DNA of 64,000 nucleotides from Pontederia crassipes (GCA_030549335.1 CM060195.1:49199975-49263974); one strand, 5' to 3'; positions 37,246 through 50,658 are shown, counted from the stretch's first letter. Made by a program: numbers and translations. The notes: a model not told the origin generated them from the letters alone.

Positions 37246-38050
37246 TTGCTGGGCATATGAATGGAACATGATCCGACTTTTTAACTATTAGAATATTAGA
37301 TATCAAGTAGGAACGCAGCTGCAGGACACTAGATAGTTGCTAAACTCTTTGGTATATGCTATCATACCAGCTTCTGAAGTGAACTCTTTGTTATATGCTA
37401 TCTTTTGATAATAAGACCAGGTATTAGAACTCTGTGGCAAGATACTAGTTAATTGCTGAACTGTTTCCTATATGGCTATATGTTATCTTTTGATATGTGC
37501 CATCATACGAGCTGCTGAACTCTTGGTGATCTAATGATGATGCATACTTGACCTATCTACATTTTTGTTAAAATGCTGCTTATAATTTTTTTACTTACCT
37601 ATTAGACAGGGTATATAGAAATTCTGGAGTATTGAATGTTGTGGTAAATTCTGTTTCTTACAGACAACTACAAAAATTACCAGGTATTATGTGGATTTAA
37701 AATGTGTTCCTCAGCATATTTCCGGTTCTCTGATATCAAGTTCTATGTTGCAAGAATATGATGTGCATTTAATCCTTTTTTGTTTAAAACCTTTTGTTAG
37801 TTTGCATTTTTCTGGGAGAAAAATCAATAGGATGTTATACAACATGTTCAGAAAATTGTTCAGGAAAATCAAGATAAGTTCTCTGAGTTTGTTGTTTCAT
37901 GTTAGCCGTTAGCGTATTTGAAGGTAACAAGACTACTAATTCTTTAATGCTCTGAATTTTGATTAGAATTAATCAGATTATCTGAGTGGTTATCCTTTCT
38001 TTTTGTATACATGGATCCTACCGTGCAGCAAACATCTTATTATATATAAT
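37246..38050. other. 3' flank of F-box copy B
   Basis: Collinear with the flank of copy A, and without the SINE found there. No gene seen. Confidence 0.7.
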
Positions 38051-40964
38051 CAGGAAAAAATAGTATACTTCAACAATGTATACATCCAGATTTTTTTACT
38101 CAAAATTGTTAATATTTTTTCAAAATTTTATATCCATTTTTATCTAAAATTATTATTGATTTTTCACTTCTTGTCGATTGTTACATTGAGATCCCGTAGC
38201 CCTTAGACGCCATCTCACGAAGAATAGGATAAATTTAGATTAATTTCTCTTACGCTCTTATATTATAACTTTTTTGGAATCTAACGCTAAACTAGAAAGT
38301 TACAAATTTCTTATCCGACAATTTATTAGTTTTAACATTTAACTTTAGTATCGCAATTATACGGGACTCCTCAATTTTATGTAAATTAAATAAATAATAT
38401 TTCTTTAGTAAATTATGAAAATAAAAAAATGTGAGATACTATATAAGTTTATAAGAATAGATTGGATTAAGTTTAAAATTAAATTTAAATTAGAGGTAAT
38501 TCTTCTTGGACTTTTAATTATAACCACAGTTTAATTGTAAGTTGAAATATTAAATTATTAAGATTTTATCAATATTAATTAATTGGTTTAGTTGGAAAAC
38601 CTTGAAAGTCTCATTCTTACTCACAAAAATCTTTCACTTTCTTTTTTTTTTGTGACAGCGTTAGTAGTTAGATTAGAGGATTAACAGTTCAATAATAATT
38701 TTATTAGAGTACAACGATTAGATATTAGCATAACGATTCATTTATAAATTTGACAAAAATATTTTGAATAGTAAAATATTATTCTAATATAAAAATGTTA
38801 ATTTTTTAAAACAAAATCTTATTGTTATTGCAAGTAAAATTAAATGCACTAAAATAAAAGAGGTAATATTTGATATTTTAAAAAATAAAGTTTGTTATTA
38901 AAAAGAATGATGATATATTCGGAATAAAATATAAAATCATTATTTTCTATGCTTTATAACCTACTATCATTATCTCATAAAGTTTTGCGTTCACGAGAAA
39001 ATTCATAAGATAAAAAAAGTTAAAAAAAGAACTTATATATTGAATTAAATTTATATTACAATTAACTAAACAAATTAATATTATGGAGATTGTCAGTTGA
39101 TCATACTCATTGATAATTATTAAGCGATTGATAAATTGATTATTGTTTGATCAATAATTAAGATTGTTAAGTTATTCATAGACTATTATTGATTCTTTTT
39201 CATTCAAGCATGTTTATGTCTTAGATCTTATATATTAATATTTTGTTTTTCTTGTGAAATTTTATAGATGATTGGCGCGATAAGTGATGACTCAATAGAC
39301 GATTTTACACATGCCACAATATTAGCTTTGTTTAGTTGATTTAAAATTTAGTTATTATTTAGTATTTATTAAACTATAAACTCATAGATGATTTATTTTG
39401 TTATTAAACTTATGACATGTTATCTTAAGTCTTCTGAGGTACTGTGTTGTTTTATTGATTGGTAAAAAAGTAAATTAAACAAAATTATGTATATGCATCA
39501 GATTTTTTTTTTTTGTTATACAATAACTTTTAAAATTCTATAATTATATAAATATTAAAACAACAACAACAACAATAATATATTCGTTGATCCATGTTCA
39601 TAAGATTCGACATGATTTTATGTTGACTGTCGGGGCCTAACACAACCCTCCTCCTTTATCCGGGCTTGGGACCGGCTATAAAATATAGGCGGAGTTTATA
39701 TAAATATTAAACTAATGTATTTATCATAAAACAGTAACAAGCTAAACACAAAATACTTGTGTTTATATCTTGACAAACATTGAGAAAAAATATTCATAAA
39801 GAGATATTTTTTTTCGAGTTTTAAAGACTACTAAAACCTAAATAAGATTACTAACACCCAGCGCTCCCAGAATACAATTTCACTGTACATTTGTGTCGTG
39901 GTTAAATGAGATCTTTTGTAGAGTATTGTGTCTCATACACTATTCTCTATTGTTACACGAAAATAGCACCATGTTCATTTAAAATTTATTGAGAATTCTC
40001 TGATTAAATTGATAAGATAAACAAAAAAGTTAAGAACAACTTATATGTTGAATTGAATTGACATCAGAATGAATTAAACAAATCAATATTATAAAGATTG
40101 TTAATTGATCATACCTCATTTGATAATTGTTAATCAAATATCGATTTATAAATTGATTGTTGTTTGATATATAATTTAATATTGTTAAGTTGTTCATGTT
40201 TTTCATATTTGCTTGATTTATTTTTATTGATTCCTTTTCAACCATGCACATTTATATTTTAGACTTTATATATTGAATTTTATGCTTATGATATAAAAAT
40301 TTTATAGATGATGACTCAATAAATGATCTTACACATGCCACAAGATTAACTTTGTTTACTTGAGTTTAAATTTAATTATTTAATATTTAGTAAACTACAA
40401 ACTCGTAGATGATTTATTTTGAGATTGAAATTAGGACATGTTATTTTAAGTCTTCGAGACATTGGGTTGCATTGTTGATTGGTAAAAAAAAGGTAAATTA
40501 GAAAAAAAAAATAATGGGTATATGCATCAGTTTGTTTTTGTTATAAAATAAATTTTAAATTTTTATAATTATATTATTAAATTGACATTTTTATTAATAG
40601 TAACAAAATGAACACAAAATAGAACTCATGTTTATATGTTGACAGACATGGAGAAATAAAAAAATATTGTAACAAATAAATAAATATCTTTTTTAAGGAA
40701 AGATTTTCATAACAAATAAATATCTCAATGACCAGGAAGTAATAGTAATCTCCCCTCTCCATGCGGTTAGTAATTTCCTTCCCAAAGGCCTCTCGCAAAG
40801 CCGAAATAAATATATGCTTTTATGGTGTTACCTAATTATTATCTTGAAGTATTTGATACTTTCCGAACATTTTTAAAATATAACATATTTAGAAACAAAT
40901 TTAACATATTTAGAAGGATTTAATGGGGTCATATCATCTCAAGTGTATGACTCCAGACGTTTTG
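38051..40964. other. AT-rich intergenic DNA with an old tandem duplication
   Basis: Two diverged units, about 39010-39795 and 40015-40650, share long collinear stretches (ACTCAATA-ACGATTTTACACATGCCAC type, then ATGATTTATTTTG, GATTGGTAAAAAA and ATATGCATCAG). Only the first carries a SINE. No gene seen. Confidence 0.65.
39560..39696 (-). repeat. SINE copy 3
   Basis: Same family, shortened internally. The perfect 15-bp target duplication TATATAAATATTAAA is at 39545-39559 and 39697-39711. The paralogous unit near 40568-40580 lacks it. Confidence 0.85.
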
Positions 40965-42100
40965 CGCTTGTCACGAGGTCATTCTCGGACACTAGACCAC
41001 TTGCGACGATCAGGCGAATAGGCACCTAGTCAAGCCTGTTTTGAATGGCAGCAGAAGTTTCATGATCGAGATAACTATGCCGAGAGTCGCTCTTATAGGC
41101 ATTCAATCACGAACATGACTAGAGTGTTGGACTACTCGTCATAGGTTCGTGGCATTAGCGTGTTGCGACACTAATGCAGGCACTTGGACGCTTAAAGTCC
41201 GAAGGGGCGACTAAGGGACCACGGGACGCCACGAAGGGACACCGATGTGGATTGTCACCACACGCTCAAGGTCATGACACTAGAATTAAAGGAAAGCTTA
41301 CTTGTATCAAATATGATGAAACATAACATACAATTGGGCCTCGGAAGGCATTAGTGAACTCCTCCCAGTGTAGTATAAGAGTCTTATTACATATTGAAGA
41401 TGCAAAAGACGTATCCTACGGGAACGTCACCTACTTGGTCATTCATAAGGACGGCCGTACAAGATAAATGACCTAAGGGCGGATAACTTGGTACTCCGTA
41501 ATATTACGTAGCGCGGGGCGACTGCATGTGTTCCATTATTTCGGCGCTGAGCGGCCGAAAACTATAAGTTGAGCCGCGAGGCTTCACACTTCGTGTCACG
41601 GGAAAATGTCCCATGACATTCTCCCCTATCAAAGTCGGTGATGCTCCCGACGCCGTTGTCCGGGCTTCCTCGGAACCTTCGTCTTCAGTCTTGACTTCGC
41701 TTGTCTCGTTCAATTCTGCCTACTTTATCTTGACTTCTACTTCACTAGCATCGCGCAGCGCCAGGAATGTCCGCTCCTTGGGATCTCACTGAGGACTCCT
41801 CCCTCAGACCTACTTCACTTACTGATCCTTCGTCCGATCCGGGATCATCACTTTTGCAGCGCCAGTGAGTCCGCCATGAGCGGTCTGACTTCATCAAGAA
41901 ATTATTCGTCCATCAAGTCTCTGTTAGCTTCGCTTCTCTTCAACTTGCGCAGCGTCAACTTGTGTGGTTTGACTTTTTTGGGATGAAACAACTCTTGTAT
42001 GTCTTCAGGAATAGCTCGAGAAAGAATTGCTTCAAGGTCGAGCAGAACACGATGAAGAGTCTCGTCATTCGACCTACATGACTTGACTCGATGCCTTCAT

Positions 42101-42780
42101 GTTACGGATGGCCGCAACATAAGGTCTCTCTTTCGTCGAATGCGAAGTACGGGACCATCTCACCCTCGATGATCGCTCTTGAATTTCGACGGCTTAAAAC
42201 AGCACAAGCTCTTCGATATCGACGTTTATAGCTTGTCTACTTCGGGTGTCTTGCGTCGCTATGATGAGCGACAAGAGTCTTCCCACGGATGCTTCGGGAC
42301 GTTTCAGGTCTCTTTGTGGGCTTGACTCAACGTCTCTATATTGCAAATGATTGCAACGTAGAGTCTTCCATTCCTCTGCCGAGTGAAGAGTGCAGGACCA
42401 CCTCCTCCTTGGTGATCACTTGATGTTTCGACGGTCTTGAGGCGGGACAAGGTTCTTTGATGTAACAATCTATGTCTTGTCCATTCCGAGTCGCCATAGT
42501 GGACGACGGGAGTCTCCCCACGTTGCTTTGTGGTTCAACTGACTGTCTCCAAGTTGCAGATGGCTGCAACATGAAGTCCCTCATCCGTCGAGTGTCGAGT
42601 GCGGGGCCACCTTATCCTTGGCGGTCATTTGATATTTCGACGGTTTGAGGTGGAGCAAGGTTTTTGGATATGACACCTTCTACTTGGTCCACTTACAATC
42701 GCTATAGTGAGCGACAATGAGAGTCTCCCCACATGTGCCTGTGGTTCGACTCGATTCTCCTGCTTCGATAGGCTATCCTT
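42101..42780. repeat. Three imperfect tandem units of 215-240 bp inside the LARD-like element
   Basis: Units begin near 42101, 42340 and 42553 with variants of TTGCAGATGGCTGCAACAT. Each goes through GATCAYTTGATNTTTCGACGG and GTCTYCCCAC. The function of the region is unknown. Confidence 0.75.
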
Positions 42781-45700
42781 TTCTTTGGCATAAGTAGCTT
42801 CCTCCTTGCGACTTGAGCTTCTCTCCCCCACCATTGCCCTTGCCCAAGGGCTACTGGTGGTATGGTAATTGTCCCGATTGACTTGGCAGCGACGACTAAT
42901 GAGCGGAGATTGGGCGATCATGTCGTTCCAACTCCTTCCTAGTCCAAAACTTCTAACACCTCTGCTTGAAGAGCTCCAACATTGGGTCTTCATCCTCCTG
43001 AGAACACTGTAGACGGAGCTCGGTTATTCCTTTCACTTCCTCCTTCAACATACCCATCTGGCCGATGCTGAACAATGTGATCTTGACCTCCAGTCCCAAC
43101 TTGTCAGGGCTTGCATAATTGATGAGCTACCACTTCCTCTGTTGCACATCTCGATGGGATCCATGTTTGCCACATTCCACATCGTCGCGATGGCAACGTC
43201 ATCTTGAGTTTGCCACATCTTGCAGGATTCTTGGGATATGCCTTCTTCCGATCCTGGACCTTCTTTAAAGCTTAGGCAACCCCTTTGGGTTATGAACGGA
43301 GAGATACCAATGTGTTCGTTCATGAGAGGATACACCTTTGATACTCGTCCATCCACAATTCCAATGAATTAATGCCATTGCGCTTGTCGACATGGATCAT
43401 GCGCTTTTGACCTACTTGTCCAGCGGGCAACTTGACCCTCGCAAAAGAGTAGCCATTCCGGGCCTTCACCAATCCATGGGGATGCTCGTGAAGACGCTCC
43501 GCTTGAATAAGCGGATTACGGTTGGTAACTCATGGCACGAGCTCCCAACTTCACCTCCTTCTTCATTCGAAACCTTCTAATTGCGATCCTTGGAGGCTGC
43601 TTCGATTACTCGAGGTGTTGCCCGAAAAGAAATGGCACTCCTTCCTTTGGTTGGCGGCGGAACGCTCGACAGCAGCATGTCGAGGTTCACCAAGTGCTCG
43701 ACGCTCAGATCATTTGCCGAATTGGTCACTGAGTTGAGGCGTCGTTTTACGTTGGCATGTAGTAAGTTCGTCCCAACCCTCGATGGTTGACATCGCACCG
43801 CTTGCAGGGAGACACTTGACGAGATAGGCAAGGCTGATAGCTCGTCTCCAAGTGTTTGCAAGTAATTAACACTTTGCACCATCTATGAAAGTCGTCTTGA
43901 CGCGGCAGGCAATGCTAGCGGCACGACAAGACGCTTATGAATGATACTCCATAGCCGAAAGGATGATGTTCCTTAGCCGAAAGGGACCATGAACATTGAT
44001 GCTTAACCTTTGAGCCAACTTCTCCCGTGAAGATATTGTGCATTTCACCTTGCATGACTGGACATGCGATACGACGTCACGAAATACCGAGCAGCGTCAA
44101 GTCGTCACGATAGTGCATGACCGACAGTCCCTGAATGTGACACGGGTCCTCCGAGTTACATACTATTTGTGTAAGCGATCTCATGGTATGAGCAACGCAA
44201 GACCATTATGCAAAGCATATGGCCACTCTTGACGCATCGCGATACTTCAAGATTCCCGATTGTATACCTGGGGTGGTTGATCTGCTCGAATGAGCGACGC
44301 ATGATCGTTCCAGTCAAGCAGGGCGATCAGTCCGCCATCATGATGCATGACGGACGTTCCTTGACATGACACGACACGGGTGTATGAAGAACATGCTGCG
44401 GGGCACGACTGGGCGTGCGGAGAGGAAGCTTGCCACGCATTCCTCGTTGGCGTCTACGATCAAATATCATGGTATTAGAGCGGAAGCATTTTTCCTACGC
44501 CAGAGCACATTGCGACGACACAAGCGAGTCATTGTTGCTGGGTACTCCGAGCAGGAAGAACTGTTCTGATACCACTTGTCACGGGGTCATTCTCGGACAC
44601 TAGATCACGTGCGGCGACTAGGCAAATAGGCACTAGCCAAGCTTGTTTTGAATGGCAGCGAAAGTTTCATGATCGAGATGACTACGCCGAGAGTCGCTCT
44701 TATAGGCATTCAATCACGAACATGACTAGAGTGTTGGACTACTCATCATAGGTCTGTGGCATTAGCGTGTTGCGGCACTAATGCAGACGCTTGGGCGCTT
44801 AAAGTCCGAAGGGGAGACTAAGGGACCACGGGATGCTACGAAGGGACACCGATGTGGGTTTCCACCCCACGCTCAAGGCCATGACATTAGAATTAAAGGA
44901 AAGTTTACTTGTATCAAATATGATGAAACATAATATACAATTGAACTTCGGAAGGCACTAGTGAACTCTTTCCAATGTACCGTAGGTATAGGAGTTTTAT
45001 TACATATTGAAGATACAAAAGACGTACCCTACGGGAATGTCACCTACTTGGCCATTCATAGGATGACCTTACAAGATAAATGTCCTAAGGGCGGATAACT
45101 TGGTATTACGCAGTGCGGGGCGGCTGCATGTGTTCCATTATTTCGGCGCTGAGCGGCCGAAAGCTATAAGTTGAGCGGCACTAGGGCAGAGCAAAGTCGG
45201 GACCGAGTCCGGGTTTCGACGGACCCGGTCCCGACCCGGTTTTAATCGGGGTTTTGGATCTTTGGACCCGGTACCGGTCCCGGACCCGGTCGGTACCGGG
45301 TCCGGGTCGGACCCGGCAAAACCGGGACCGAGACCGGGTTTGGACCGGGAATTCTTATTTTGAAGATATCAGACTTAGCTTAGCTGTGGCTTTGCATGGG
45401 ATGCCAAGCCAATTTCTCCTCTGATCTCAAGAATCTACGAAAGAAACCAAAACCCTTAATAAAGCAAGAAAGTTGATAAGCATTCATAGAATAAGGCATC
45501 CAATTTTTGAAGAAATAAATAGGTAGTTATTAAAATATAAAGACAATATTCTAAATTGATCAAAGTCATCAAAGATTACATGTTCAACATCATACAATAT
45601 CATCACATTTAAGACACACATGACACATCATCATATGAAATAAATTACATCCATGTCCAGTCCAGCATCATAATTCATAAGAAATAAATTTAAGACACAT

Positions 45701-46575
45701 CATTCTAAATAAATTTACATGCACAACACAGCATCACAGTAGGCAATGGCACAATTTGAATACATCTTCTAAACAGAATCAAATAATGAAATAAAGAGTT
45801 TAGAGCACACATTTAAATTGAGAGATAGAAGATTGGCATAGTTTGAGTACATCTGCTCTATTCAACCTGCAATGCATCACATGACAGAATGTCAGAATTA
45901 CAATTCAAATGAACGCATATGCATTACAGTTTAAATCAACATGCAATGCATCTCTTTCTCTTCACAGAATTACAGTTTCCAGGAAGACAATATATTTGTT
46001 CAAGACTAAACAAAATTGTGGATCAATATGAATAATACCAGCGCTGGCCCCTGTTCATGTCTGCAGTATTTGTTTAAGACTAAACAGAATTAAGTTAAAT
46101 ACTTACATCTCGCTGCTGAACACTCGAGTTCTGCAATATTTTGTTGTCAACTAGTTAAAAGATCTCAAACCTGGATGAAAGAAAAAAAAACAATGTCATG
46201 TTGGGGTTTATTTTGAGGACATTGAAAAAACTTGAAAAAAATATTTGCTGGAAATATGAAACATGGAATCAGTGAAACATGGAATTAGTGAATGAGGTTT
46301 TTTATGCATGAACTAATACATGGAATCAGTGGATACTAATCATGAAATATGGTTCTTTATGCATGAACTAATACACGAAGCATAATCAAATGAATCAACA
46401 AACATTGGACAGATGTGCATGTCTTCTTCAGTTAATTGTCTGTTATCATTTCATCTAACGATGAACTTGAGGGTCCAACCAGGGTGTTCCCAGTAGCTTC
46501 TGCATAATAAAAAAAGTGTCAATGGAATTGTCATAATTAAAGAGTTAAAAAATATGTAAAGAGAATAATATAACT

Positions 46576-48643
46576 TTAACCTATAATTATATTGTTTGTG
46601 AGCTCGAATTGATCAAAATCTTCTTCAACTTTAAAATCTGGTGATGATAGCCAACTTTGTGTGCACACTAGAGCTTCTGCCATTTTTGGCGATAAAGAAC
46701 TCCTAAAGAAATCAAGGATGCGTCCTCCAGTGCTAAATACAGACTCTGAAGGAACTGTAGAGACTGGAATGGCCAAAACATCACGTGCCATTAGAGAGAG
46801 CACTCTATACTTTGTGGAATTGACCTTCCACCAATTTAAGATATCAAAATTCTCATCGCCCTCACAAGGTTCCATCAAATATCTTTCAATTTCAGATTTG
46901 TTATCGGTATTCTTTTTTTCCTTTTGTAGTCTACTCCATTGATGAATCCTTGCTGTCTTCTCATCAACATTTACATTTTCAACACCAACTGTAGAATTTG
47001 TATTCTTCATTTGAGAAGTTGAACCATTACTGATCTCATGTGCGTAATAGTCATGCAAACGACTCATGCTATCTTGAATCTTCGTAACAACCATAGTAGC
47101 TATGGATGAATCATAAAGATCTGTATAGTTCCATTCAACATAGCAAAATTTATATCTAGGATCTAATACAATAGCAATAAGTATCAATGGATTAATATTT
47201 TCAGGTTTTCCCCAATACTTATCGTATTTAGATCTCATGTCACAAGCCATCTTTTGCAAGTACGCATCATGGCCATTACTCCACTTTGCAATTTGAGATT
47301 GAACAGACACAATCTCATGAAAGCAAGCACAAGAAGTCACAAATAATGAGCCAGATAAGTTGCATGTTGCATCATAAAAATTTTTTAAAAACATCACAAA
47401 ATTTCGAGCATTTTCCCAATCTTCTACCGTTGGTGGCACACAATTATTCTCTTTGAAGTGTAATTGGTATCCTCTGTCTTCTTCATCCAACCTCTCAAAT
47501 ACTTTTTGAAATTTTTCAGCCCGTTCCAACATTAAATAGGTTGAATTCCATCGAGTTGGCACATCCATAATGACACTATATTGGCTGTTGATTTTTTCCT
47601 CTTGTATAAATTTTTTGAATTTTCCAAATCGTGCCGAAGATGATCTCACATAGCGAAGCCTCACGAATTGATACAATTGCTGATTTCATATCATGCAAAC
47701 CATCTTTGACTACAAGATTCAATGTATGTGCACAACATCTGATGTGAAGAAATTCACCATTACATGTCAAACATTTCCAACTATTGAGTCTCCTTTTCAA
47801 ATAACCAATAGCTTTATCATTTGCCGAAGCATTATCAACGGTGATGGTGAATACCTTTTCAATCTCCCATGCTAACAAACACTTCTCAACAGCTTTAGCA
47901 ATGTCCTCGCCCTTATGACCTTCAATTGGACTAAGATTAAGAACTCTTTTGTGTAAAACCCAATCATCATCGATGAAATGTGCTGTGAGACACATATAAC
48001 ACAATTTCTGACAAGATGTCCAAGTGTCAGTGGTCAGGCAAATACGTGAAGAAGACTTCTTAAAAAGTGTCTTGAGTTTATCCATTTCATCAAGATATAA
48101 CTGATAGCAATCTCTAGCAATAGTAAATCTTGAAGGAATCATGAATCTAGGTTCCAAGCATTTTGAATACTTACGAAAATCAGCACCTTCTACCACTCTG
48201 AAGGCTTATTCATCACATATGACAAACTCAGCCAAGGCTTTTCTACAATCTTCATAGTTATATGAATGAGGGACCAGTGATTTGGCTGCTCCTTGTAAGC
48301 TTTGTGCCAACATCTTTTGTCCCTTCACTTCACTTCTATGGGGGAATTTTTTGCATCTTTTTAAATGCTTAAATAAACCAGTGGTGCCATGCTTGTTAGG
48401 GTCCGCAGCAAAGTCATTTTTACAATATTTGCACCTTGCTCTAGCTTCATGATCTGAAGTAAACTTTTCAAAATGATTTCAAGCTTCAGATTTGATTTTA
48501 CTAGGCCTCCTCTTAACTATCTCTATTTGTTTGGAAGTATCATTAGTTCCTTCTGTAGGATCTGGATTAGATTGTGCAGACTCGATGACGATGTCAGTCG
48601 TAATAGGATTAGACCCCATATCAGTCATTGCATTATCCTCCAT
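46576..48643 (-). pseudogene. hAT transposase (zf-BED, RICESLEEPER-like), three disabling lesions
   Basis: Start chosen at MEDNAMTDMG (48643). A BED zinc finger follows: RCKYCKNDFAADPNKHGTT, then LFKHLKRCKKF. The DDE-like core shows LTTDTWTSCQKLCYMCLTAH, TITVDNASANDKAIGYL and IRCCAHTLNLVVKDGL, then MDVPTRWNSTYLMLERAEKF. The C-terminal hAT dimerisation region is present (LNWWKVNSTKYRVLSLMARD, VPSESVFSTGGRILDFFRSS). Lesions: TGA at 48479-48481 just before NHFEKF, TAA at 48206-48208 just before AFRVVEG, and one frameshift near 47660-47690 where the RYVRSSSARFGKFKKF segment changes frame. There are no introns. Length (about 690 residues) and domains are otherwise complete. The element could move only with transposase from elsewhere. 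Confidence 0.9.
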
Positions 48644-48935
48644 TTGTAAAATTGTTACACTGACTTTGTGTCTTTGACAAAAAAAATACATAAATGTGTT
48701 AATGATATTTTAATCCAAGCAGTCGAGTCATGATTTATTTGTTTTATCATAAAATTAATGAGTTAGTGGCACTGGCACTAACTCATTAGGTCTATGATAA
48801 GATTAACTCACTAAGGCATGGGATATTTAGGTTCATTTCCTTTACTCATTACTTTCATTTTTTTTACTTTCTATACATTAACAATGACATGAAAGTCCAT
48901 TGGCACTAATGTTGCATAATTGCATTATAAAGAAA

Positions 48936-49001
48936 TTAGTGCCAGTGGACTGATTATAAAGAAATAGTACCACTTCTTTATAATCAGTCCACTGGCACTA
49001 A
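48936..49001. repeat. Perfect 28-bp inverted repeat with 10-base loop, inside hAT
   Basis: Arms 48936-48963 and 48974-49001 are exact reverse complements (TTAGTGCCAGTGGACTGATT...). A partial copy of the right arm, GGCACTAATGTTGCATA, also occurs just upstream at about 48901. Confidence 0.95.
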
Positions 49002-50459
49002 TGTTGCATAGATAAAAATAACATTTCAGCACATTAATTGAATGATTCACAATGGCAACAATAACATTGATTAAAAATACATGGAGAGAGACAATCAGGC
49101 AGAGCAAATTCATTCAACAGTCAACACAATCCGGTGGTGGTAGAGAGCGACAACGCGTACCTGAATGTCTTCGACTGTTGTGTGTTAAAGAGGGGTGTCA
49201 GCGCAGCAGCGACGAGTGGCGAAGACAACTACAATGAACTAAGCAGTCATCAGTGATCAGTCATGAGAAATCAGAAGTAAAGCACTCGTGAGTCGCGACC
49301 TTGCGCAGATAGAAGGAGAAGACGAGAAAGAGAAAAAGAAAATGAGAGGGAGAGAGAACCTGTCAATGGCGGGCGACGATGGCGACAGCAACACAACACA
49401 CAACAACGGCGTCGGCAACACAGTGACGATTGAGGTGAGGAAGAGGAAGACTGGAAGAGGGAGACTCATGAGAGAAGATCGACTGCTCGCGATATTGCAA
49501 ACAGAGGGAACCGAGATGAGATTTGAGAAAAAGAAAAGGTGAGGGAGAGTACCTTTGACGACGACGACGAGATGGTAGAACGGCGACGACAGCGGCAACG
49601 GCACACGGCGGTGGCGACGGTAGAACGACGGTCACGGGCGACGATGAAATCAGCCCTAAAACACAGGGGGTAATGAGATGAGAATCATGAGATTTGAGAC
49701 GGCAACACGGCAACGGCGACGGCAACACGGCAACGGCGACGGTAGAACGGCGATCGGTCGAGGGTAACGAGGGTCGAGCGTCGAGGGTTAGGGATTTGGA
49801 TTTTGGGTCGAGCGTGACGAGCGTCGACGTTTCATTCGTTTCAACGGGTCGGAGTCGGCAAGTATCGCGGGTCCAGAATCCAAATCCGATTTCATATTTA
49901 GATTTATTATAAATAACCCGGGCCGGGTCCGGATCGGGTTTCTACGCTGTGAACCCGGTCCTGACCCGGAACCCGTCGGGTTTCCTGCAGAGGAGAACCG
50001 GTCCCGTCCCGAGTTCAATCCGGGCCGGGTTTATTTCCCGGGTTTCCGGGACGGTGCGGGCCGGGTCGACCCGGTCCGTGCTCAGCCCTAAGCGGCACTG
50101 GTGCCACGATGCTTCACACTTCGTGTCACAGGAAAACGCTAGGTGACACGCTCATTGTCCGTCGATAGATCCTGAAATCGCGAAGGCTGGGCGCGCGAGG
50201 CGACAATCGAGGCGACGATCGAGGCGGATGTCATCCTCAAAGGAGATGAACCAAAACCCGCGTCATTCTCCCTATGCGATTTCATTTCACGCATATGCGT
50301 GTCGCTCTCCTTTTGCTAGGCGAAGAAGACCAGCTGATCTTGATCTCCTTCCACGAGACGAAGAAGGTCGGCCGATCCCGATCTCCTTCCACGAGGCAAA
50401 GAAGGCGACCATTCCGGTGAGTTTTCTTCCTTGATCCGGTGATGTGATGATGAGTAGGC

Positions 50460-50658
50460 TAGTGACACTGAAGAAGGTGCGACTGGAGGAGTACATCGGT
50501 TCATGGCACGGGAGATTGCGCTTCTCCAAAGGCTCGACCACCCGAATGTTGTACGACCGGAAGAGGTCACGATGTCGTGGGTGCCATGGTCGACCTCCTT
50601 TTACCTCGTCTTCGAGTACATGGACCACGCCCTCGCCGCCAACATCGTCTTCACATAG
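50460..50658 (+). pseudogene. Fragment of a CDK-related Ser/Thr kinase gene
   Basis: One frame reads VTLKKVRLEEYIGS (subdomain II with the ATP-binding Lys). The next frame, open at 50503-50658, reads MAREIALLQRLDHPNVV (subdomains III-IV) and then FYLVFEYMDHALA (subdomain V). This matches the plant CRK/CDK-like group, which has VALKKVRF and LVFEYMEHDLAG. The glycine loop, HRD and DFG regions are missing, and a frameshift separates the two parts. It ends at TAG 50656. It is a gene scrap in a TE-rich tract, possibly captured. Confidence 0.7.

Larger units (their letters stand above)
45182..50090 (-). mobile_element. hAT DNA transposon, near full length
   Basis: Ends TAGGGCAGAGCA (left) and TAGGGCTGAGCA (right, reverse) are typical hAT terminal repeats. 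The perfect 8-bp duplication AGCGGCAC lies at 45174-45181 and 50091-50098. Both subterminal zones (about 45200-45350 and 49915-50080) are packed with CCGGGT/ACCCGG motifs, as expected for transposase binding. The transposase lies on the minus strand. Confidence 0.93.
40969..50148 (-). mobile_element. Large non-autonomous LTR element (LARD-like), itself invaded by a hAT element
   Basis: The 3' LTR 40969-41618 matches the 5' LTR 44577-50148 once the hAT insert 45182-50090 and one TSD copy (50091-50098) are removed. On the minus strand the primer-binding site TGGTATCAGAAC is at 44563-44574, two bases from the LTR, and the polypurine tract AGGGGAGAA is at 41619-41627. A 4-bp flank CGCT (40965-40968, 50149-50152) is the likely target duplication. 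The 2.96-kb interior has no recognisable gag or pol ORF. It is fairly GC-rich and partly tandemly repeated. Confidence 0.75.
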
